DNA from: UMGS902 sp045538895
Lineage (GTDB): Bacteria; Bacillota; Clostridia; Oscillospirales; CAG-272
Reading direction: 5' to 3'
Assembly (NCBI GenBank): GCA_045538895.1
Contig: JAZQEH010000112.1
Location: forward strand, 1 to 12,053
DNA length: 12,053 nt
The notes below the pieces were generated by a model. It was not told the DNA's origin. It did no database searches and saw only the letters and a program-made list of their open reading frames with translations. The translations under genes and the position numbers were made by a program. Each line of letters starts with the position of its first letter. The first letter of the stretch is position 1. This document shows, in pieces, positions 6,170 to 12,053 of the stretch.

Positions 6170-7714
6170 ATGTTTGTCACGGTGTATACGGCGGCTCTGC
6201 TCGGCATAGATGGCTTTGAAGTAGCCGTTGAATGCAGTGCACTCAAAAAACTGCCTGCACTTGAAATCATCGGCCTTGCAGATACTGCGGTTAAAGAGGC
6301 ACGTGAGCGTATCCGTGCAGCAACCACAAACAGCGGTATAAAGTTTCCCTCGCTTGAAATGATAGTCAATCTCGCCCCTGCCAACCGCAAAAAGGAGGGC
6401 TCCTCTTTTGACCTTGCTATGGTAACAAGCGTGCTTGCCTGCGGCGGTACGGTTCCTATGGAGGGGTTTGAGGATAAATCCTTTATAGGTGAACTTTCGC
6501 TTTCGGGCGAGGTTCGCTCTGTTGACGGTGTACTTTGCATGTGTCTTGCAGCAAAGCAGCACGGGCGAAAAGAGGTGTTTGTTCCTGCCGATAATGCGGT
6601 GGAGGCAAGCGCTGTACCCGATATAAAGGTTTATCCCGTTAAAACATTGATGCAGCTTGTAAAGCATCTACGTTCTGAAGAACTGATTGAGCCCACAAAG
6701 TTTGACAGTGCCGTTTTTGAACGTGGCAGGGCAAACTTCCCGTTTGATTTTGCCGAGGTAAAAGGGCAGGCACATGCAAAGCGTGCGCTTGAAATTGCGG
6801 CGGCAGGCGGTCACAACGTCCTTCTTATCGGCCCGCCGGGTACGGGAAAGTCGATGCTTGCAAAGCGTTTTTCTTCGATTTTACCCGAGCTTGATTTTGA
6901 AGAGGCTATCGAAACTACTAAAATACATTCAATAGCAGGTATGCTTAAAGCGGATACGCAGCTTATTGTAAACCGTCCTTTCCGTGCTCCGCACCACACA
7001 ATGAGCGCACCAAGCCTTGTTGGAGGCGGCTCAAATCCCCGTCCGGGTGAGATTTCACTTGCTCACAACGGTGTGCTTTTCCTTGACGAGCTTCCCGAGT
7101 ATTCAAAAAGCGTTATGGAAACTCTGCGTCAGCCATTGGAGGACGGCAAGGTTACAATTACCCGTGCTGCGGCAAAGGTCACGTATCCGTCAAACTTTAC
7201 GCTTATTGCGGCGATGAATCCATGCAGATGCGGATATTTTTCGCACCCGACAAAGCCCTGCACGTGCAAGGCAGGCGACATGAAGAAATATCTTTCCAGA
7301 ATAAGCGGTCCCTTGCTTGACCGTATGGATATACAGATAGAGGTCGGCCCTGTTGATTTTGATGCACTGCGTGAAAGCTCGGCTGTTGCAGAGTCTTCTG
7401 AAGTGATACGTGCAAGGGTAAATAAGGCACGTGAGTATGCTAAAGGGAGATGCACACAGGGCGGTACACCCATCAGGCAGAACTCGGATATGACTACACG
7501 TGATATTGAAAAGTATTGTACGCTTACTGAGGATGCAAACCGTATGCTTAAGGCGGCATTTGATGCACTCGGAATGTCTGCACGTGGCTATGATAAGATA
7601 CTTAAACTGTCACGTACAATAGCCGATCTTGATGCATGCGAGAGCATCGAGGCACGTCATATTTCGGAGGCAATCAAGCTCCGTTCTCTCGATAAAAAGT
7701 ATTTTAATCAGTAA
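6170..7714 (+). CDS. comM: ComM/YifB-family Mg-chelatase-like AAA+ ATPase
   Basis: A 514-residue protein of the YifB/ComM family. ComM is known in naturally transformable bacteria as a hexameric branch-migration helicase that helps integrate donor DNA; the role in non-transformable hosts is unclear. The N-terminal ChlI (Lon-protease-like fold) domain covers about 1-165 and includes LAPANRKKEG. The AAA+ domain has Walker A GPPGTGKS at 221-228 and Walker B LFLDE with Asp306-Glu307. It also has the family's cysteine insert: Cys352, Cys354, Cys364 and Cys366, with His359 between them. The C-terminal Mg-chelatase helical domain ends with the LSRTIADL and LRSLDKKY regions. Length and motifs are complete. 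In many Firmicutes yifB lies beside dprA; here it stands alone with its own promoter, and its downstream gene dxs is functionally unrelated. Confidence 0.94.
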   Translation: MFVTVYTAALLGIDGFEVAVECSALKKLPALEIIGLADTAVKEARERIRAATTNSGIKFPSLEMIVNLAPANRKKEGSSFDLAMVTSVLACGGTVPMEGFEDKSFIGELSLSGEVRSVDGVLCMCLAAKQHGRKEVFVPADNAVEASAVPDIKVYPVKTLMQLVKHLRSEELIEPTKFDSAVFERGRANFPFDFAEVKGQAHAKRALEIAAAGGHNVLLIGPPGTGKSMLAKRFSSILPELDFEEAIETTKIHSIAGMLKADTQLIVNRPFRAPHHTMSAPSLVGGGSNPRPGEISLAHNGVLFLDELPEYSKSVMETLRQPLEDGKVTITRAAAKVTYPSNFTLIAAMNPCRCGYFSHPTKPCTCKAGDMKKYLSRISGPLLDRMDIQIEVGPVDFDALRESSAVAESSEVIRARVNKAREYAKGRCTQGGTPIRQNSDMTTRDIEKYCTLTEDANRMLKAAFDALGMSARGYDKILKLSRTIADLDACESIEARHISEAIKLRSLDKKYFNQ

Positions 7715-7740
7715 TTTTTTTGCGAAAAAAACGCATTTTT
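7715..7740 (+). terminator. Possible weak terminator after comM
   Basis: Directly after the stop codon, TTTTTTT-GCG-AAAAAAA (7715-7731) can form an all-A/T stem. TGCG/CGCA (7721-7724 and 7732-7735) followed by TTTTT forms an alternative hairpin. The two are mutually exclusive and both are weak. Confidence 0.3.
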
Positions 7741-7759
7741 GTTGAAAGTGACTAAAATT

Positions 7760-7905
7760 GAGTTTTCCACATTTTCCACCGAAAAACCAGTTAATAATGT
7801 GGAAAACTATGAATATTTCCCGAGTAAAATGAATATTTCCCATGAAATCAAGGGGTATAAGTATTCATTTATTCACATTTTCCCACATTTGAATGTGGAA
7901 AACTC
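7760..7905. promoter_or_regulatory. Array of TTTTCCACA-type palindromes and direct repeats
   Basis: The 288-base comM-dxs gap has no gene but holds dense repeats. GAGTTTTCCACATT (7760-7773) is perfectly inverted at 7892-7905, and its inner 12 bases are also inverted at 7796-7807. TTTTCCACA (7763-7771) abuts TTTTCCACC (7772-7780). TTATTCACA (7869-7877) matches the bacterial DnaA box TTATNCACA exactly, and the TTTTCCACA sites differ from it at one position. ATGAATATTTCCC occurs twice (7809-7821 and 7829-7841), with starts 20 bases apart. CCACATT/AATGTGG (7883-7889 and 7892-7898) is a tight palindrome. This looks like a multi-site protein-binding region, either controlling dxs or acting as a DnaA-binding cluster. 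Which protein binds is not known. I did not find a clear dxs promoter in the remaining 7906-8002. Confidence 0.6.
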
Positions 7906-8002
7906 TTGTCAATACCTTTTCTGTTTTTTCATGATTTTCTACATGGTGCTCAAAACATCAAAAGGGTGACACAATTTTTGTGCAAGTTATAGGGGCAGTA
8001 CA

Positions 8003-9931
8003 GTGAATAACAAAAAATATGAAGTTTTAGATAAAATTAACGGTAATGCCGACCTGCGTGCACTCCCAAGAGAGGAGGTGCCGCAGCTTTGCGAGGATAT
8101 ACGTGAGTTCTTGGTGGACAACGTTACAAAAAGAGGCGGACACCTTGCATCAAACCTCGGCGTGGTAGAACTTACAACCGCCATTCACCGTGTGTTCGAT
8201 CTTCCTACTGACCGTGTTATCTTTGATGTGGGACATCAGAGTTACGTACATAAGATTCTCAGCGACCGTAAGAGCCGTTTTGATACGTTAAGACAGCCCG
8301 GCGGTATCTCCGGCTTTGAAAAACTCGGCGAAAGCGAGTATGATTCCTTTGGAACCGGACATGCCTCCACTTCTGTGTCTGCCGCACTTGGATATGCTGA
8401 GGCTGACCGTCTTGCGGGTAACGATAATTATACGATTGCCGTTGTTGGTGACGGTGCGTTTACCGGCGGCATGGTGCATGAGGCGCTTAATAATTGTGAC
8501 AATGATTTGCGTCTTATTGTAATTCTTAATGAAAACGAAATGTCGATTTCCCGCAACACGGGTATTCTTGCAAAGCAGATTGCAAAAACCCGTTCTACCA
8601 AGGGGTATCTCGAATTCAAACGCGGAGCTAAGGATTTTCTCCCTAAGATCCCGCTTATAGGAAAGCCGCTTCTTAACGGTCTGCGCCGTATCAAGCGTGC
8701 AGCAAAGCATGCAATTTACGGTCTCAGCTATTTTGAAGGGCTTGGACTCAAGTATCTCGGTCCTATTGACGGTAACGATTATGATGCAGTGGAGTATCTG
8801 CTTGAAGAGGCTAAACGTCGTGCAACAAGCGTTGTTCTCCACGTTCGCACAAAAAAAGGCAAGGGATATGCCCCTGCCGAGGAAAATCCAAGCAACTATC
8901 ACTATTACGGTGCTGATTACAGCGGCAATTTCTCCGAGCATTTCGGAAACACGCTCTGTAAGCTTGCCGAAAATGACGAAAAAATCTGTGCTATTACTGC
9001 GGCAATGCAGGACGGAGTAGGACTTGCTCGGTTTGCAAAAGAATACCCTGACAGATTTTTTGACGTCGGTATTGCTGAGGAGCATGCGATAACCTTTGCG
9101 GCAGGTCTTGCCGCTGCGGGAATGAAGCCGTATGCGGCGATATATTCTACGTTTTTGCAGCGCAGCTATGACAGTATTATTCACGATGTGGCATTGCAGA
9201 AACTGCCCGTATGCATGATTATAGACCGTGCTTCGCTTGCCGACGGTGATGGCCCCACACATCACGGAATAATGGACGTTTCTTTCCTTTCTGCGATACC
9301 TAATATCTGTCTTTTTGCACCGGCTACTTTTGAGTCGCTTGACCGTTTTCTTGTGGCAAGCACAAAGGCAGAGCTTCCTATGGCTATCCGTTACCCCAAT
9401 ATGAAGGATAACGGGGAGATAAAAGAAATTTTCTTTAAAAACGGAGATACCGACACAGTTGCACACAGAGATTTTGATGACAAAGAGAGCAACCGTGTTG
9501 TGATTATAACCTACGGCAGAATTGTTACCGAAGCGCTTGCGGCAGCAAATAAGCTTCGCGCACAGGGAATAGAGTGCGGAATTATTCTGCTTGAAACGCT
9601 CAAGCCCTATTCTGTACCGGCAGAACGCATTGCGAAATGGTTGCCAAGCGGCCCATGTGCCGTTATCTTCCTTGAGGAGGGCATCAAAAACGGCGGTGCC
9701 GGCATGATTACATTTGATACCCTTAACAGCCGTTATGCAAAAATAATGAAAAACAAGAACACGCAGGTTCTTGCGATAGATGATAATTTTGCGATACGCA
9801 CGCAGGATGAATCACTGTACCGCACGGCGAAAATCAGTGCAAACGATATTTTACGCTCGGCAGTACATCTTTTAGCGACATTACCAAGTACATCACCTGA
9901 TTCGGAAATCAACCGTAAAAAGGAGAACTAA
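8003..9931 (+). CDS. dxs: 1-deoxy-D-xylulose-5-phosphate synthase
   Basis: A 642-residue cytoplasmic, thiamine-diphosphate-dependent enzyme that condenses pyruvate with glyceraldehyde 3-phosphate to 1-deoxy-D-xylulose 5-phosphate. This is the first step of the MEP isoprenoid pathway and also a branch point to thiamine and, in some bacteria, pyridoxal. Visible hallmarks are RGGHLASNLGVVEL with His47, GHQSY with His78, the ThDP/Mg motif GDGAFTGG (149-156) continuing to LNENEMSIS, GIAEEHAITFAAG with catalytic Glu360, and ADGDGPTHHG of the central transketolase domain. The C-terminal transketolase domain is complete. The start is a GTG with AGGGGC about 7 bases upstream; a good match to the usual LLDKINSPADL-type N terminus supports it. 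It is followed after three bases by the sugar dehydratase gene, whose ribosome site lies inside the end of dxs. Confidence 0.97.
   Translation: MNNKKYEVLDKINGNADLRALPREEVPQLCEDIREFLVDNVTKRGGHLASNLGVVELTTAIHRVFDLPTDRVIFDVGHQSYVHKILSDRKSRFDTLRQPGGISGFEKLGESEYDSFGTGHASTSVSAALGYAEADRLAGNDNYTIAVVGDGAFTGGMVHEALNNCDNDLRLIVILNENEMSISRNTGILAKQIAKTRSTKGYLEFKRGAKDFLPKIPLIGKPLLNGLRRIKRAAKHAIYGLSYFEGLGLKYLGPIDGNDYDAVEYLLEEAKRRATSVVLHVRTKKGKGYAPAEENPSNYHYYGADYSGNFSEHFGNTLCKLAENDEKICAITAAMQDGVGLARFAKEYPDRFFDVGIAEEHAITFAAGLAAAGMKPYAAIYSTFLQRSYDSIIHDVALQKLPVCMIIDRASLADGDGPTHHGIMDVSFLSAIPNICLFAPATFESLDRFLVASTKAELPMAIRYPNMKDNGEIKEIFFKNGDTDTVAHRDFDDKESNRVVIITYGRIVTEALAAANKLRAQGIECGIILLETLKPYSVPAERIAKWLPSGPCAVIFLEEGIKNGGAGMITFDTLNSRYAKIMKNKNTQVLAIDDNFAIRTQDESLYRTAKISANDILRSAVHLLATLPSTSPDSEINRKKEN
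9921..9926 (+). promoter_or_regulatory. Ribosome binding site inside the end of dxs
   Basis: AGGAGA lies within the last codons of dxs, 8 bases before the ATG at 9935. This arrangement suggests translational coupling of the two genes. Confidence 0.8.
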
Positions 9932-9934
9932 AAC

Positions 9935-11842
9935 ATGAACAAGAAGAAAATCCGCCCGTTACTGCTTGTGCTTATAGACGTTATAACGTTTGAAGCGGTG
10001 TTCTGGGCAGCGGCTTTTGCAGCGAGTTCGTCAACCTCCAGCGTAGTACGTTCATTTGACAGCTACGTTATGGCATCGACGATATTGCTCTTCTGCATAC
10101 TTGTTTCACGCCTTTGTTTCAGCGTGTATAACAATGTGTGGAGATATGCAAATTCACGTGCATACCTTATGATGGTTATAGCCGACCTTTTCGGCGGATT
10201 TGCAGGCACATGCATCTGTTATTTTATCCCCGCAGTATATCTTGGAATCTGGCAGTCGGTTGCGGTTGTTTCCATGTTTGTGCTTGCGGCACTCGTACTT
10301 CGCTTCCTTTATCAGCAGAGATACCGACACCTGAACACAACGCTTGAAAACATCCACAAGGTGGGCGTTGCCATTGTAGGTGCAGGTACAACCGGTGCTA
10401 TGCTTGCAGAGGATATGCTCTATACCTCAAAGTCACGCTATAAGCCGGTGTGCTTCATTGACGTGAGCAAAGAAAAAATCGGAAGCAAGGTTTGTAACGT
10501 TCCTGTCCTTGCCGAGGATGAAAATATTGTTGAAAAGTTGAAAAAGATGCCGGTGCAGGAGATTATTATTGCACTTCCGGAGCTTGATAACGATTCAACT
10601 CAAAGACTCCTTGACCTTTATCATGAAACAGGCTGTCCTATCAAGATTTACGATTTTCCGTTCAAGGAAAGTTCCTCCGAGCAGGATACAAGCGAAAAAC
10701 GTCAGCTCCGTGAGGTTCGCATTGAGGACCTTTTGTTCCGTGATTCGCTGAAAATAGTTTCCAAGGAAACCGATGAGTTCTATAAGGACAAGGTTGTGCT
10801 CGTTACGGGCGGCGGCGGTTCTATCGGCAGCGAGCTTTGCCGTCAGATAGCAAAGCGTTCACCCAAGCAGCTTATCGTTTTTGATATATATGAGAACAAC
10901 GCATATGACGTTCAGCAGGAGCTTATCCGCAAATACGGTGAAGATCTTGACCTGAGAGTTGAAATCGGCTCGGTACGTGATACAAAGCGTCTTGACAGTC
11001 TGTTTGCACATTACCGTCCGCAGATAGTGTTCCATGCGGCGGCACACAAGCATGTTCCGCTTATGGAGCATAGCGGCTGTGAGGCGGTAAAGAACAATGT
11101 TTTAGGTACATACAAGACCGCAAATGCGGCTGAAAAATACGGCACAGAGAAGTTTATTCTCATTTCCACCGATAAGGCGGTTAACCCCACAAATATCATG
11201 GGCGCAACCAAGCGTATGTGTGAGATGGTTGTACAGTGCCGCACTGATTCAAAAACTTCGTTTTCATCTGTACGTTTCGGAAACGTGCTTGGCTCAAACG
11301 GTTCGGTTATTCCGCTTTTCAAGCGTCAGATTGAGGCAGGCGGTCCTATAACCGTTACCGATAAGCGTATAATCCGTTACTTTATGACCATTCCCGAGGC
11401 AAGTCAGCTTGTTATGCAGGCGGGTGCTATGGCAAAGAGCGGTGAGCTTTTCGTGCTTGATATGGGTAAGCCGGTTAAGATTTTAGAGCTTGCCGAGAAC
11501 ATGATAAGACTTTCGGGACTCACTCCGTACGAGGATATCGACATTGTTGAAATCGGTCTCCGTCCGGGCGAAAAGCTTTACGAGGAGCTTCTTATAAAGA
11601 CTGAGGAGCTTACAAAAACTGCTAACAATCTTATCTTTGTTGAGCACGATGCTCCCAAGACAAGAGCACAGATGGAAAAGATTATTTCAAGACTCAATAC
11701 CATCTGTAAGAACTATGAGCCTATAGACTCCGAGGAGATAAAGGCTGTGCTTCACGAGCTTGTTCCTACGTTCCACTCTCCCGAGGAGGTTAACAAAACC
11801 GCCGAGCAAACGCATGAAATGAAGCTTTCCAATAAGAAATAA
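9935..11842 (+). CDS. Membrane nucleotide-sugar 4,6-dehydratase (CapD/PglF/WbpM type)
   Basis: A 635-residue polysaccharide biosynthesis protein. About four membrane helices lie in the first 130 residues (roughly 8-30, 45-65, 78-100 and 107-127). A first Rossmann-like domain starts with GAGTTG near 150, and a second, catalytic extended-SDR domain has TGGGGSIG at 291-298. The active-site region STDKAVNPTNIMGATK (411-426) has Thr412, Asp413 and Lys414, with Met422 at the position where ordinary SDR enzymes have Tyr, and Lys426. This is the signature of UDP-GlcNAc 4,6-dehydratases such as PglF and WbpM. Those enzymes make a 4-keto-6-deoxy sugar nucleotide for bacillosamine, QuiNAc, FucNAc and related sugars. 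LRPGEKLYEELL near the C terminus also fits. No aminotransferase, acetyltransferase or glycosyltransferase is adjacent, so the final sugar is not predictable. It is in a tight pair with dxs. Confidence 0.93.
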   Translation: MNKKKIRPLLLVLIDVITFEAVFWAAAFAASSSTSSVVRSFDSYVMASTILLFCILVSRLCFSVYNNVWRYANSRAYLMMVIADLFGGFAGTCICYFIPAVYLGIWQSVAVVSMFVLAALVLRFLYQQRYRHLNTTLENIHKVGVAIVGAGTTGAMLAEDMLYTSKSRYKPVCFIDVSKEKIGSKVCNVPVLAEDENIVEKLKKMPVQEIIIALPELDNDSTQRLLDLYHETGCPIKIYDFPFKESSSEQDTSEKRQLREVRIEDLLFRDSLKIVSKETDEFYKDKVVLVTGGGGSIGSELCRQIAKRSPKQLIVFDIYENNAYDVQQELIRKYGEDLDLRVEIGSVRDTKRLDSLFAHYRPQIVFHAAAHKHVPLMEHSGCEAVKNNVLGTYKTANAAEKYGTEKFILISTDKAVNPTNIMGATKRMCEMVVQCRTDSKTSFSSVRFGNVLGSNGSVIPLFKRQIEAGGPITVTDKRIIRYFMTIPEASQLVMQAGAMAKSGELFVLDMGKPVKILELAENMIRLSGLTPYEDIDIVEIGLRPGEKLYEELLIKTEELTKTANNLIFVEHDAPKTRAQMEKIISRLNTICKNYEPIDSEEIKAVLHELVPTFHSPEEVNKTAEQTHEMKLSNKK

Positions 11843-11843
11843 C

Positions 11844-11876
11844 AAAAAACGCTTGCAATCTTTGCAAGCGTTTTTT
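11844..11876 (+). terminator. Intrinsic terminator of the dxs-dehydratase pair
   Basis: A 15-bp perfect stem, AAAAAACGCTTGCAA (11844-11858) with TTGCAAGCGTTTTTT (11862-11876), a 3-base TCT loop and a built-in run of six T. It starts one base after the stop codon and, with its A tract, could also work on the minus strand. Confidence 0.95.
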
Positions 11877-11918
11877 GATGAAAAAATGTTGTTTTGAGGT
11901 AAATTGTTGTTTATGGGA

Positions 11919-12053
11919 GTAACGACGTCAGAACCTTTTAAGGAAAGGTTCCGACACCTCCAAACCTTTTTGTAAAAAAATATTGTCTGTAGCCACGGCT
12001 ACTTATTAAATATTTTACAGTTTTTCTTTGGTTCTTTCTTCTTAAGAAAGAAC
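11919..12053 (+). repeat. Palindromic intergenic repeat, right copy
   Basis: The inverted partner of bases 1-134 (133 of 134 positions identical). It ends in a complete hairpin, GTTCTTTCTT (12031-12040), loop CTT, AAGAAAGAAC (12044-12053), exactly at the window edge. Read on the plus strand it lies 3' of the dehydratase gene, beyond that gene's terminator. It is therefore in the same orientation relative to its upstream gene as the other two copies. Confidence 0.92.

Noticed and set aside
4545..6170. A 541-residue open frame on the minus strand opposite the solute-binding protein
   Set aside because: It is an exact antisense shadow of a clear lipoprotein gene with its own promoter, ribosome site and terminator. 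The translated product is Cys/Val-rich and has no recognisable domain. The strong codon bias of the real gene explains the lack of stops.
7739..7969. A 76-residue open frame in the comM-dxs gap
   Set aside because: It starts at TTG without a ribosome site and runs through the inverted and direct repeats, so its amino acid sequence is dictated by the repeats. No family is recognised.
7715..8002. Chromosomal replication origin
   Set aside because: DnaA-box-like sites are present, but dnaA, dnaN, rpmH and similar origin-linked genes are absent and no clear unwinding region is visible. Only a secondary DnaA-binding cluster remains possible.
8288..9466. A 392-residue open frame on the minus strand within dxs
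   Set aside because: It is antisense to well-conserved dxs motifs, and its Cys/Arg-rich product has no recognisable domain.
1..12053. Circular plasmid or phage genome
   Set aside because: The matching ends are inverted, not direct, and the genes are chromosomal housekeeping and sporulation genes. No replication or packaging gene is present.
1..12053. A 12-kb composite transposon bounded by the inverted repeats
   Set aside because: No transposase or integrase lies inside, the cargo is unrelated housekeeping genes, a third diverged copy lies within, and the flanks needed to see a target duplication are outside the window.

Overview
The window looks like chromosomal DNA of a spore-forming, low-to-moderate GC anaerobe of the class Clostridia, most likely a gut-type Oscillospirales relative. 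This is inferred from a full-length spoIIE, strong AGGAGG-type ribosome binding sites, lipoprotein signal peptides of Gram-positive type, the MEP-pathway dxs gene and the intergenic repeats. No rRNA, tRNA, CRISPR array, transposase, phage or defence gene is visible.

Layout. Bases 1-134 are one copy of a palindrome-rich intergenic repeat. Two minus-strand genes follow: a small lipoprotein (192-686, DUF4358-like) and, upstream of it, spoIIE (856-3243). A shorter, diverged copy of the repeat lies between them. A divergent intergenic region (3244-3524) carries a different, nested-hairpin repeat and the promoter of a plus-strand short-chain dehydrogenase (3525-4322). Then, all on the plus strand, come an orphan extracellular solute-binding lipoprotein (4536-6038), a comM/yifB-family AAA+ ATPase (6170-7714), an unusual 288-base gap full of TTTTCCACA-like palindromes, dxs (8003-9931), and, three bases later, a membrane nucleotide-sugar 4,6-dehydratase of the CapD/PglF/WbpM type (9935-11842). 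The window ends with an intrinsic terminator and a copy of the first repeat in inverted orientation (11919-12052), matching bases 1-134 at 133 of 134 positions.

Transcription units. The dehydrogenase, the solute-binding protein and comM each appear to have their own promoter. The first two end in clear intrinsic terminators, so they are probably single-gene units. dxs and the sugar dehydratase form a tight pair that ends in one terminator. dxs supplies isoprenoid precursors, including the undecaprenyl lipid carrier. The dehydratase makes a modified sugar nucleotide of the kind loaded onto that carrier, so the pairing makes sense for cell-surface glycan synthesis.

The genes are mostly familiar, and I do not see a new multi-gene system. 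The interest is in non-coding structure. All three copies of the palindromic repeat lie just 3' of a gene and in the same orientation relative to its transcription. The comM-dxs gap holds a dense array of inverted and direct repeats that resembles a cluster of near-consensus DnaA boxes. The window begins and ends inside repeat copies, which suggests a metagenomic contig broken at a multicopy element.
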